Source: Edwardsiella anguillarum ET080813 (GTDB taxonomy: Bacteria; Pseudomonadota; Gammaproteobacteria; Enterobacterales; Enterobacteriaceae). Taken from it: 64,000 bases of DNA. Within the stretch, counting starts at the first letter, position 1; each line of letters opens with the position of its first letter. Below are positions 10,117 through 18,419 of this stretch, piece by piece. The notes under the pieces are model-generated. The model searched no databases. It worked only from the letters and a program-made list of their open reading frames with translations, and was not told the DNA's origin. The position numbers were made by a program, and so were the translations under genes. The stretch spans positions 2,728,001 through 2,792,000 of the forward strand of contig NZ_CP006664.1 in assembly GCF_000264765.2 (NCBI RefSeq). The letters are read 5' to 3'.

Positions 10117-10844
10117 AGCATTCCTCCGTTGATGGAAATGACCTGTCGGGTCACGTAGCCCGCAATGTCAGACATTAAATAGCCGGCAAGCCCGGCCACC
10201 TCATCGGCCTGACCCATGCGTTTCATCGGGATCATCGCCATCGCCTCTTTCAGCGCGCTCTCCTCCATCGCGATCATCCCGGTCTCAATCAGCCCGGGCG
10301 CGATACAGTTGACGGTGATTTTGCGCTTGGCGAGCTCAATTGCCAGCGCTTTGGTGGCGCCGATGATCCCCGCCTTCGCCGCGCTGTAGTTCACCTGGCC
10401 ACGGTTGCCCATCACGCCGGAAACCGACGACAGGGTAATGATACGCCCGCCCTGGCGCAGGCCGATCATCGGCATAATGCACGGGTGAATGACGTTGTAA
10501 AAGCTGTCGAGGTTGGTATGGATCACGCGGTCCCAGTCGTCGTCACTCAGGGCCGGAAACGCGCCGTCGCGGGTGATGCCCGCGTTGCTGACCACGCCGT
10601 ACCATGCGCCGTGCCGGGCGATCTCCTGCTCCAGCACCTCGCGGCACTGCTCGCGGTGGCCGACGTCAAAGCTGAGCAGGCGCCCGCTGCCGCCCGCCTG
10701 CTGAATGGCGGCCAGGGTCTCTTGTGCTCCCGCTTCGTCGCGGTGGTAGTGAACGCCTACGGTAAAGCCGTCGGCGGCAAGCTGACGGGCAATCGCACGT
10801 CCAATTCCTTTACTGGCCCCGGTGACCAGTACTGAGCGACTCAT
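10113..10844 (-). CDS. apeQ: 3-ketoacyl-ACP reductase ApeQ (FabG-like SDR)
   Basis: This 243-residue short-chain dehydrogenase/reductase has the NADPH motif TGASKGIG (residues 8-15), the structural NAG motif (SNAGITRDG) and the Ser-Tyr-Lys triad (SSVSG, then YSAAK). It reduces the beta-keto group after each elongation in aryl polyene synthesis. It overlaps apeP upstream and apeR downstream by 4 bp each, which indicates translational coupling. It could be mistaken for housekeeping FabG, but the surrounding polyketide genes decide the role. Confidence 0.94.
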   Translation of the reverse strand: MSRSVLVTGASKGIGRAIARQLAADGFTVGVHYHRDEAGAQETLAAIQQAGGSGRLLSFDVGHREQCREVLEQEIARHGAWYGVVSNAGITRDGAFPALSDDDWDRVIHTNLDSFYNVIHPCIMPMIGLRQGGRIITLSSVSGVMGNRGQVNYSAAKAGIIGATKALAIELAKRKITVNCIAPGLIETGMIAMEESALKEAMAMIPMKRMGQADEVAGLAGYLMSDIAGYVTRQVISINGGML

Positions 10845-11317
10845 GCGCTATCCCCTTTATTAAAAAGCGTTATTAATTCTTCAGTCGTCGGCTGAAAGGT
10901 GTTGATGCGTCCGCTGGCGAGCGGGACGCCCTCTGCGCTGATGGTGCACTCAAAGCTGCCAAAGCGCTGATCCTGCATCAGCAGCTTCACCGCTATCTCC
11001 AGCGTGGTCTCGGCCGGAAACCCCCCTGCGGCGCACACTAGCTCGCGCGCGCCGAGCACCATGCCGAGCGCAATGCACGCCTCACCGACCTGCTGACGGT
11101 GCCAGCCCGACCATACGCCGACGGTCTGCGCCATCAGCTCCAGCGCATACCAGCCGGGGAGCTGATCGTGGGTATCGACAAACGGCGCCAGCACGCCGCG
11201 GCGGCTGACGGTGACCCGGCAGTGCGCCGTGCTGTCTGTGACGTTGACCACCTCTTCCAGCAGCAGCATCGGCGCGTCGTGCGGCAGATAGTGGGCGGGG
11301 GGCAGATAGTGGCTCAT
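10841..11317 (-). CDS. apeP: Aryl polyene 3-hydroxyacyl-ACP dehydratase subunit ApeP
   Basis: This 158-residue hotdog-fold protein has an N-terminal LPHDAPMLLLE segment typical of FabA/FabZ-like thioester dehydratases. In studied APE systems ApeP pairs with ApeI to form a hetero-dehydratase that introduces the double bonds. The classical GHF...PG loop seen in ApeI is absent here, as expected for the partner subunit. The stop overlaps the apeQ start (ATGA), and apeO ends 3 bp before the start codon. Confidence 0.88.
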   Translation of the reverse strand: MSHYLPPAHYLPHDAPMLLLEEVVNVTDSTAHCRVTVSRRGVLAPFVDTHDQLPGWYALELMAQTVGVWSGWHRQQVGEACIALGMVLGARELVCAAGGFPAETTLEIAVKLLMQDQRFGSFECTISAEGVPLASGRINTFQPTTEELITLFNKGDSA

Positions 11318-12483
11318 GATACGCTCCCCAGCAAAATGCTGGCGTTGTTACCGCCAAAGGCAAACGAGTTGGACAGGATCACCGGCCGGGCCAGCGGCTG
11401 CGCCTCGCGCAGGATCCCGCAGGCGGGCAGCGACGGGTCAATCTCGCCGCGGCTGAAGTCCTGCGGCGGCAGCGGCAGCCGCATTTGCAGAATCAGCGCG
11501 GCGATCGCCGCCTCGGTGATCCCCGCCGCCCCCAGCGTATGTCCGGTTAAGTGTTTGGTCGAGCTGCATGGAATATGCTCGCCAAACAGGTCGTGCACCA
11601 CCTTAGCTTCGATTTGATCGTTGAGCGGTGTGGCGGTGCCGTGCAGGTTGATATAGCCCACGTCGTTCGGCCGCAGTCCGGCGTCGCTCAGCGCCTGCGT
11701 AATCGCCCGGATCGCCCCCTCTCCCTGCGGATGCGGCGCCGAGATATGCCAGGCATCGCTGGATTCTCCCACGCCCAGCAGCGCAATTGGCTGCGGCTGG
11801 CGCGTGAGCACCATTAGCGCTGCGCCTTCACCGATGGTAATGCCGCAGCGGTCGCGGCTAAACGGCTGGCACTGCGTGGGGGAGAGGGACTCCAGGCTGT
11901 TAAAGCCGTTGATCGGCATCCGGCTCAGGGTGTCCGCGCCGCCGACGATCGCCACGTCGGCAAGCCCGGCTTCGATCAGGCGCCGGCCGCTGATGATGGC
12001 CCTGGCGCTGGATGAGCAGGCGGTGGAAAGGGTGAACGCCGGGCCCTCCAGCGCCAGCCAGCGGCTGAGGAAGCGCGACGGATCGCCCAGCTCCTGCTGC
12101 GGATACTGCCAGTGCGGGCTCGGTTGCCGGTTCAGCGATAGATTGACGTGCGTGTCGCCCTCGTCAAGCCCCGAGGTGCTGGTGCCCATCACCACGGCGA
12201 TGCGATCGCGACCGTAGCGCGCGATGGCGTCATCCACCTGCGGCTGGATCTGCGCCAGCGCGGCCAGGAGCAGCTGGTTATTGCGCGAGCGGTGCGCGGC
12301 AAAACGGTCGGGGATCGGCGGCAGCGTGGCGTCCACGCCGCCCAGCACCGCGTCAGGAAAGCCCTGCAGCCAGCCTGCGCGCGGACGCATGCCCGGGGCG
12401 ACGCCGCGGGTCAGGTTGGCCGCCGCTTCTGCGGCGTTGCTGCCCAGCGCATTAATCATGCCGATGGCAGAAATGTAGATCAT
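11314..12483 (-). CDS. apeO: Aryl polyene beta-ketoacyl synthase ApeO
   Basis: This is a 389-residue ketosynthase. The start at 12483 (MIYISAIGMINALG) is chosen because it directly follows the apeN stop, has a GGTGAG just upstream, and matches the usual N-terminus; the ORF could be extended 18 codons into apeN. The catalytic Cys is near residue 156 (LSTACSSSA), with His in INLHGTATP and KHLTGHTLGAAG. In APE synthesis ApeO pairs with the non-catalytic chain-length factor ApeC, also present here (21662-22390). It overlaps apeP by 4 bp. Confidence 0.93.
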   Translation of the reverse strand: MIYISAIGMINALGSNAAEAAANLTRGVAPGMRPRAGWLQGFPDAVLGGVDATLPPIPDRFAAHRSRNNQLLLAALAQIQPQVDDAIARYGRDRIAVVMGTSTSGLDEGDTHVNLSLNRQPSPHWQYPQQELGDPSRFLSRWLALEGPAFTLSTACSSSARAIISGRRLIEAGLADVAIVGGADTLSRMPINGFNSLESLSPTQCQPFSRDRCGITIGEGAALMVLTRQPQPIALLGVGESSDAWHISAPHPQGEGAIRAITQALSDAGLRPNDVGYINLHGTATPLNDQIEAKVVHDLFGEHIPCSSTKHLTGHTLGAAGITEAAIAALILQMRLPLPPQDFSRGEIDPSLPACGILREAQPLARPVILSNSFAFGGNNASILLGSVS

Positions 12484-12484
12484 C

Positions 12485-13069
12485 TCACTCACCCAGATAT
12501 TGAATGGTAATGTGGTATTTAAAGGCGTGCTGTTCAACGCTGACAGGCTCGCGTTTCCCCTTGCGCTGCAGATAGGTTATCTCCGTCACCAGCGCGCCGC
12601 GGGCATCGCGCAGCTCACGTTTATCACCCTTGTCGATGAGGGTCCAGCCTTTTGGCAGCAGCGGCTGCCAGTCGCTAATCGGCCAGTGGCTCAGCATTAC
12701 GTCTGCCAGCACCTGACTCGCCGGCGGCAGCTGCGGCACGACGATCGACTGTTCGGTGTGCAGCCCTGTCTCATCGTAGGTCAAGAGGAACAGGCGGATG
12801 CCGACGGAGGAGAGCCCCGCCAGGGTCAGCCTTTTATCGTCGGCGTTGAGCATCACCAGCAGCGACTGGGTCTTGCCGTTAAAGCTGCCGGTCAGCAGCT
12901 GCTGCACGTTGACCGCCGGGGCGATCCCCGGCTTTGGCAGCGTTACGCGTGCGCCCGGCTCAAGCCAGGCCTGGGGGCGGCCCTGGCGTTCCGGGGTCGA
13001 ATGGCTACAGCCTGCGAGGGTGAAGGCAGCCAGCAGGGCGACGGCGCGCCAGAAGGGAGAGGTTATCAT
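12485..13069 (-). CDS. apeN: APE-cluster lipoprotein ApeN (DUF3261)
   Basis: This 194-residue lipoprotein has a signal peptide ending in a lipobox, LAGC, near residue 21 (FTLAGCSHSTPERQG). The body has the beta-rich pattern of DUF3261 proteins that accompany aryl polyene clusters and resembles LolB-type lipid carriers. With ApeL (LolA-like) and ApeM (MMPL) it probably moves the finished aryl polyene lipid to the outer membrane. Its start overlaps the end of apeM by 4 bp. The molecular role is inferred from cluster context. Confidence 0.85.
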   Translation of the reverse strand: MITSPFWRAVALLAAFTLAGCSHSTPERQGRPQAWLEPGARVTLPKPGIAPAVNVQQLLTGSFNGKTQSLLVMLNADDKRLTLAGLSSVGIRLFLLTYDETGLHTEQSIVVPQLPPASQVLADVMLSHWPISDWQPLLPKGWTLIDKGDKRELRDARGALVTEITYLQRKGKREPVSVEQHAFKYHITIQYLGE

Positions 13070-15387
13070 CGTTTTTCCCGTTTTTTGTCCGGCATGGCTA
13101 GCGGCGCGAGCAGGTAGGCGGTGAAAATACCGCTCACCAGCACGAAGCCGAAACTGCTGATAGCCTGGGTGGCGCTGAAGATCAGCATGCCAAGGGTTAA
13201 TAGGGTGGTCAGCATCGCAAGGGTAATCGCCAGCAGGGAGGTCAGCGGCGTACCGCGCGGGTTACTGAAGAACAGGGTGTAGTTGATGCCGATGCCAAGC
13301 ACCAGCACCAGCGCCAGCAGCGAAAACAGGTTTAGCGAATGGCCGCTGAACGACAGCGCGGCCAGCCCGCAGCCGAGCGACAGTACCGATGGTACCAGGC
13401 TTATCAGCCCCTTGCGCAGGCCCAGCCGCGCCACCGCGCCGCAGGCGATCACCGCCAGCGCCACGCCGAGCAGCCCGGTCAGCAGGATCCGGTACTCGGC
13501 AAACAGCGCATCGAAGGTCAGCTTACGATCGACCCACGCCACGCCGGGCTGCTTCGCCGCCAGCGCCGCCAGCGCATGGCTGTCGCTGACGCCGTCCGCC
13601 GGAATCAGCACCCCGCTGGCGCCGTTCGGCAGCGTCAGCCACATCAGGCGCCAGCCTTCGCTGGCCGGGCTTTGCAGCCAGGCGTCGACGCTGACGGTCA
13701 TCGGGCTGAGGTCCGGCGCGACGGCGCTGAGCCCGGCGCTTTGCAGCGTATGCTCGACCGTCGGCGCCGCCTCGCGCAGCAGCTGAAGATCCCGCTGCTG
13801 ACGCGCCAGCGAGTTCAATGGCACGCTGCGGTAGCGCTGCAGTATCCCGTCGCGCTGCGCCGCCTCCAGCGCCGGGATAAAGGCCTCCATGCGCGTCAGG
13901 GTTTGCTCCGGCGTATCGCCGTAAACCACAAACCACTTCTGATCGACGCTCTGTCCGGTCAGGCGGGTGATGGCTTTCTCCTGTGCCAAGATCGACGGCG
14001 GCAGCGCCTGTAGCTGCGAGATATCATCATTGACTTTCAGCTGCGCCAGCCCGGCGAGGGAGAGCAGCGTCAGCGCCGCCGGCAGCCCAATGCGCAGCCG
14101 GTTGTCGCGTCGCCAGGCCGCCAGCCAGCGCAGCAGCGGCACCATGGCGGGTACCGGACGCACCGGCAGCCCGCGGCAGAGCCACGGGTGCCAGAGCAGC
14201 ACCGTCAGGCAGGCGGCGCTCAGGCCGACGGCCGCGAATACCGCCATCTGGCGAATCCCGGGGAAGGGCGCCAGCATCATGATCAGGTAGGCGGCAACGG
14301 TGGTGAGCAGCGCCAGCAGCAGGGCGCTGCGTACCTTTAGCAGGCTTTGCCACGGCGTATTCTCTGCGCCGTGGACCATCCGTTCGGTAAGGTAATAGAG
14401 CGTATAGTCAGCCGAAATGCCGATGATGCTCATGCTCATCACCAGCGTCATCAGGTGCAGCTCACCAAACAGCAGCAGCGTCACGACGCTGCCCGCCAGT
14501 GCGCCGATGCCAATGGAGATCAGGCACAGCAGCAGCGGGCGCAGGGAGCGGAAGGTGATCACAATCAGCAGGATCACCCCCAGAATGGTCGCTATGCCGA
14601 GGGTCGAAATATCGCGTTTGGCCTGCTGGCTGGCATAGTCGCTGTAGAACACCGTCCCACGCGCGAGCAGCCGCGCCTGGGGATAGCGGGCCTGAAGCTC
14701 GCGCTCAAGCGTGTTCAGCGTCGTCACCAGCCGGTGAGTTTGCTGCATATCGAAGGAGTTGCCCGCCAGTTCGCCGTGCAGTAGATACCAGTAGCGGCCG
14801 TCCTCGTCCTGGGTCATCAGCCAGCCGTCCTTCAGCTGCAGGCGCTGGCTGTTCTGCGCCATGGCCAGCTGCGATCCGCGCATCAGCATCAGCGGATCCT
14901 GGCTGAGTTCTTTGCCGCTCACGCCGGAAAACGCCGAGTAGATCTGGGCCAGGATCCACTGCGCCTGCGCTTCGCCGCCGTTTTGCAGGCGCGCGCGGGT
15001 GGCGCTGTCGATCAGCGCGTTGCGGTGAGTCCAGAAGAACTCGCCCCAGGCCCGCTGATCGGCCGCGTCCAGCGGCCCCTTCACCCCGCGGAGCGCCGGC
15101 GATTTTTGCAGCGCGTTAAGCCACGCCTGCGCCACGCTGGGATCGGCCGTTTTCCCCGGGCTTACCAGCCATACCAGCTGGCGATCGAGGCGCTGCATAA
15201 AACCGTCGTTGAGCGCCGGGGGCAGCGTCCCCAACGCGTGCGTGGGCAGCATTGCCAGCACGCTGCTGTTGATGCGCGACTGCGGTAGCAGTGCGAGCAG
15301 GGTGCCCAGCAGCGCCAGGCACAGTATTCCCCACAGCAGCGCCGGGCGGCGAGCCTTATTGGGCGGCAAAGCGTTGGCGTTCGTCAT
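13066..15387 (-). CDS. apeM: MMPL/RND-family exporter ApeM
   Basis: This 773-residue membrane protein has the MMPL layout. There is one N-terminal membrane segment (about 17-36), a large periplasmic loop, five membrane segments around 260-400, a second periplasmic loop, and a final membrane bundle from about 625 to the end (for example LFSLLALVLVLGIGINYTLFF). The motif GISADYTLYYLTERM, carrying the RND/MMPL Asp, is present. It is the presumed inner-membrane exporter of the aryl polyene lipid. It overlaps apeL by 32 bp and apeN by 4 bp. Confidence 0.92.
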   Translation of the reverse strand: MTNANALPPNKARRPALLWGILCLALLGTLLALLPQSRINSSVLAMLPTHALGTLPPALNDGFMQRLDRQLVWLVSPGKTADPSVAQAWLNALQKSPALRGVKGPLDAADQRAWGEFFWTHRNALIDSATRARLQNGGEAQAQWILAQIYSAFSGVSGKELSQDPLMLMRGSQLAMAQNSQRLQLKDGWLMTQDEDGRYWYLLHGELAGNSFDMQQTHRLVTTLNTLERELQARYPQARLLARGTVFYSDYASQQAKRDISTLGIATILGVILLIVITFRSLRPLLLCLISIGIGALAGSVVTLLLFGELHLMTLVMSMSIIGISADYTLYYLTERMVHGAENTPWQSLLKVRSALLLALLTTVAAYLIMMLAPFPGIRQMAVFAAVGLSAACLTVLLWHPWLCRGLPVRPVPAMVPLLRWLAAWRRDNRLRIGLPAALTLLSLAGLAQLKVNDDISQLQALPPSILAQEKAITRLTGQSVDQKWFVVYGDTPEQTLTRMEAFIPALEAAQRDGILQRYRSVPLNSLARQQRDLQLLREAAPTVEHTLQSAGLSAVAPDLSPMTVSVDAWLQSPASEGWRLMWLTLPNGASGVLIPADGVSDSHALAALAAKQPGVAWVDRKLTFDALFAEYRILLTGLLGVALAVIACGAVARLGLRKGLISLVPSVLSLGCGLAALSFSGHSLNLFSLLALVLVLGIGINYTLFFSNPRGTPLTSLLAITLAMLTTLLTLGMLIFSATQAISSFGFVLVSGIFTAYLLAPLAMPDKKREKR

Positions 15388-15961
15388 GGGTCAGCGTTGC
15401 GGGCGTCAGTTGGTGTTGAGAGAGCGCGATATCGGTGCGATCGCCCTGTTTATCGTTCAGCTGGATGGTGTCCAGATAGGTGTTTCCCGCCAGATCGATA
15501 GTGGCGAAGATCTTATCCAGCGGCGTGGTGACAGGCGTTAGACGCAGCGTCCAGCGGCCCTGGCCCCGATCCTGGAAATCAATGCGGAAGTTCTGCTCCA
15601 GCACCTTCCGGTCGGCCTGGAACAGGGCACGCAGCAGATGGTTAAACTGGAACATCTGCGGGTTATCCTCCGCGGTGATCACCTGCGGCGGCTGGTGATT
15701 GATCACCTGTACCATCCGCGTGTCATCGAGCATCAGCCGCATCGGGAACGGCGTTTTCTGATCCCACAGCAGGCCGGTGTCGCGGGCGATCAGCATCTCG
15801 CCCTGCGATCGCAGGGGCTGAGGCAGCCCTTTAATCGTCCGGGTCTGCTCGAAATGGGCGCGCACCACCGGCTGTTCGGTAAAACGCTGCTGCAGGTCGT
15901 CCAGGGTGACGGCGCTGACGAACGGGCTCACTAGCAGCAGGATAACGGGCCAGAATCTCAT
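15356..15961 (-). CDS. apeL: LolA-like outer-membrane lipoprotein carrier protein ApeL
   Basis: This 201-residue periplasmic protein has a Sec signal peptide (FWPVILLLVSPFVSAVTLDD, cleavage about residue 18). It has the LolA-like pattern FTEQPVVRAHFEQTRTI and a repeated beta-strand body. It sits between thioesterase apeK and exporter apeM and overlaps both, so it is likely the periplasmic carrier for the aryl polyene lipid. It lacks the genomic context of true lolA (ftsK-lolA-rarA). Confidence 0.87.
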   Translation of the reverse strand: MRFWPVILLLVSPFVSAVTLDDLQQRFTEQPVVRAHFEQTRTIKGLPQPLRSQGEMLIARDTGLLWDQKTPFPMRLMLDDTRMVQVINHQPPQVITAEDNPQMFQFNHLLRALFQADRKVLEQNFRIDFQDRGQGRWTLRLTPVTTPLDKIFATIDLAGNTYLDTIQLNDKQGDRTDIALSQHQLTPATLTHDERQRFAAQ

Positions 15962-16380
15962 GGTGTGACTCCCATACGTTCAAACAGGATCGCCGGGCTG
16001 ACGAAGCACATCTCCCGGCTTTGCTCTTCCACCGCCACTTGAATGGTGTAGCCGGTGGTGGTGCGCTTGCCGCTGGCGGCGTCGAAAATCTGATAGCCGA
16101 TGCGCAGGCGGTTCTCAAACTCCTCCAGCGTTGCGCGCACGCGAAAACGCTGCTCAAAGGTCAGCACGTCGCGGTACTTCACCCGGGTGTCGACCACCGG
16201 CCAGACGTAGCCGGAGGCTTTCATCTGCCGGTAGCCGTAATCAAACTGGTTCAGCAGCGCCTCGCGGGCGATCTCAAAGTAGCGAAAATAGTTGCCGTGC
16301 CATACCACGCCCATCATATCGACGTCGTGAAATGGGACGGTCAGCTCAACTTCGGCGGTAAAGCGGGGATCGCTCAGCAC
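15958..16380 (-). CDS. apeK: Acyl-CoA/ACP thioesterase ApeK (4-hydroxybenzoyl-CoA thioesterase family)
   Basis: This 140-residue hotdog thioesterase contains FHDVDMMGVVWHGNYFRYFE, the YbgC/4HBT active-site signature with the catalytic Asp. It probably releases or edits acyl chains on the APE carrier proteins. It starts 3 bp after the apeJ stop and overlaps apeL by 4 bp, so it is tightly co-translated. The substrate is inferred from context only. Confidence 0.9.
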   Translation of the reverse strand: MLSDPRFTAEVELTVPFHDVDMMGVVWHGNYFRYFEIAREALLNQFDYGYRQMKASGYVWPVVDTRVKYRDVLTFEQRFRVRATLEEFENRLRIGYQIFDAASGKRTTTGYTIQVAVEEQSREMCFVSPAILFERMGVTP

Positions 16381-16383
16381 CCT

Positions 16384-18075
16384 TTACTCCTTATCGGCGG
16401 CCTCTGGCAGCTGCCAGAAGTCAAAAAAGTTAAACCAGTCCAGCGGCGACAGCAGCGCGTAGTGTTCGAGGCGCGCGGCGTAGCGGTGGATGGCCTGCTC
16501 CAGCGCGGCCTGGCGCTCGGCTCGCGGCAGCAGGAGCGGGTCGGCAAACGCCTCGCAGTGGATATGCAGCCTGCCCTGTTGATACAGGGCGAAAATCAGC
16601 AGCACCGGGCAGCGCAGAATTGAGGCGAGAATAAACGGCCCCTGGGCGAATGGCGCAGGCTGGCCCATAAACGGACTCCAGGTCACCCGGAAGTCGCCGC
16701 CGCGCTGTGGGTTGACCGCAACGCGATCGCCGACGATAGCGACCCATTCACCGCGATCAAGCTTCTCTTTCAGCATAATAGCGGTTTCCGGGCCAATATC
16801 GTTCACCGGCAGCAGATTGACCCCGGCCTGCGGCGCCATCTCTTCCATTATCTGCTTAAAGCGCTGGGCGTTTTCACTGAACACCAGCGCGTTGATGGTG
16901 ATGTCTCCCCTCATGCTCGCCAGCGCCCGGCAGGCTTCGATATCGCCGAGATGCGAGGCCAGCAGCAGTTTACCCTGGGGCTTATCGAGCGCCAGCGCGG
17001 CTTCGGCGCCGGGGGCGAACACCACGTCGCGCCCAAAGTGCAGTTCGCCGCGCCAGCCGGCGACTTTATCCAGCATGGCGTTAGCGAAGCGCAGGAAATG
17101 GCGATAGCTGTTAAAGGGTTTGGGGACCGGCATCTGGTGCAAGGCGAGCTGCCGGCGTACGCGCGCCAGCCAGTTCTGCGAGGCGTGACGGGCGCGGGCG
17201 GCGGTCAGCCAGTAGACGCCCACCACCGGCCAGAGCAGAACGGTAAAGGCGTTGCGTCCGAGCCGGCGCCAGACGGCGAGCATAAAGCGCATGCCCCACA
17301 GGCCCCTGACCTCTTTCTGCTGCGCCCAATGCGCCGTCCGGCGGCGGCGCAGCAGGGAAGGTATGCGCGGCAGCATGCCGAAGAACAGCCGGGCGTGCAT
17401 CAGGGAGATGCGCAGGTTGTCTTTCAGGGCGTCGAAATGCGACAGCCCATCAGCGGGGTAAGTCACCCGGGTGGGCAGAAAATGGCTGGTGTTACCCTGC
17501 CAGTAGAGGCGCACCATCACCTCGATATCGAAATCCATACGCTTGCCGATATTCACCTGGTCCGCCAACTGCAGCGTCGGGGCGACCGGGTAGACGCGAA
17601 AGCCGCACATGCTGTCTTTAAGCTGTAGCGAGAGGGTCTCTATCCAGACCCAGACGTGAGTAATCCAGCGTCCATAGCGTCGCGAGCGGGGGATCGACGC
17701 ATCATAGATCGGCTGGCCGGAGATCAGCGACTGTGGGTGCTGCTGTGCCAGGGCTAGCATGCGGGGAATGTCTTCAATGGCGTGCTGACCATCGGCATCG
17801 ACCTGCACCGCGTGGCTGAAGCCCTGCTGCTGTGCCGCCTGTAGGCCGCGCATCACGGCGACGCCTTTACCCGCGTTCTGGGCGAGGCGCAGCAGCGTCA
17901 CGTCGGGCCGCGCTGCTGCGAGGGTTTCCAGCGCCGTGCGCGTGGCCTCGTCGCTGCCGTCATCGACAATGATGCACGGCAGGGAGAACGGCGCGAGGCG
18001 CGCCAGCACCGTCGGCATCATCGCGCCGTGGTTATAGCAGGGGATCAGCACGCAGGGGGAGAACGCTACGGGCAT
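16384..18075 (-). CDS. apeJ: Bifunctional glycosyltransferase family 2/lysophospholipid acyltransferase-like protein ApeJ
   Basis: This 563-residue fusion has two domains. Residues 8-240 are a GT2 domain (VLIPCYNHG, VDDGSDEAT, DADGQH metal site). Residues about 300-555 are an LpxL/HtrB-type acyltransferase domain with the HX4E-type motif SHLGDIE and a later GDRVAVNP stretch. It is a standard member of aryl polyene clusters, where it presumably helps attach the polyene to a sugar- or glycerol-containing lipid anchor. It overlaps apeI by about 10 bp. Each domain is clear; the acceptor and donor are not. Confidence 0.9.
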   Translation of the reverse strand: MPVAFSPCVLIPCYNHGAMMPTVLARLAPFSLPCIIVDDGSDEATRTALETLAAARPDVTLLRLAQNAGKGVAVMRGLQAAQQQGFSHAVQVDADGQHAIEDIPRMLALAQQHPQSLISGQPIYDASIPRSRRYGRWITHVWVWIETLSLQLKDSMCGFRVYPVAPTLQLADQVNIGKRMDFDIEVMVRLYWQGNTSHFLPTRVTYPADGLSHFDALKDNLRISLMHARLFFGMLPRIPSLLRRRRTAHWAQQKEVRGLWGMRFMLAVWRRLGRNAFTVLLWPVVGVYWLTAARARHASQNWLARVRRQLALHQMPVPKPFNSYRHFLRFANAMLDKVAGWRGELHFGRDVVFAPGAEAALALDKPQGKLLLASHLGDIEACRALASMRGDITINALVFSENAQRFKQIMEEMAPQAGVNLLPVNDIGPETAIMLKEKLDRGEWVAIVGDRVAVNPQRGGDFRVTWSPFMGQPAPFAQGPFILASILRCPVLLIFALYQQGRLHIHCEAFADPLLLPRAERQAALEQAIHRYAARLEHYALLSPLDWFNFFDFWQLPEAADKE

Positions 18076-18419
18076 AGTCGAATCTTCCCACTGCTGGCGG
18101 TGTGGCGCGCGTCGCCCTCATGGCGCTGGAAGCTGAAGCTCAGCGTCTGCTTTGCCGGCAGCCAGTGCAGCGCCAGGGTGACGGTGGCGCCGGGCAGTAG
18201 CGGCGCCTGAAACTTTACGTTCTGAATGCTGTGAAAATGAAAGCCTGGCGCCAGCAGGGTCGTGGCATAGTGCATCGCCCACTCCAGCTGGGCGACGCCG
18301 GGTAGCAGCGGTTGAATCGCAAAATGACCCTGAAACCAGAAAAGGGTCGGATCGAGATAGAGTTCGATCTCCATCGCTCCACCCGGCGCCTGCAGGCGCT
18401 TAATTTCATGCGGTTTCAT
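18066..18419 (-). CDS. apeI: 3-hydroxyacyl-ACP dehydratase ApeI (FabZ/FabA-like)
   Basis: This 117-residue hotdog dehydratase carries the catalytic loop FQGHFAIQPLLPGVAQLEW, with the active-site His. The start is set at 18419 (MKPHEIKRLQ) because an AGGAGT Shine-Dalgarno lies 7 nt upstream; the longer ORF from 18443 would place that site inside the coding region. It forms the dehydratase pair with ApeP in described APE systems. It overlaps the 3' end of apeH. Confidence 0.9.
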   Translation of the reverse strand: MKPHEIKRLQAPGGAMEIELYLDPTLFWFQGHFAIQPLLPGVAQLEWAMHYATTLLAPGFHFHSIQNVKFQAPLLPGATVTLALHWLPAKQTLSFSFQRHEGDARHTASSGKIRLCP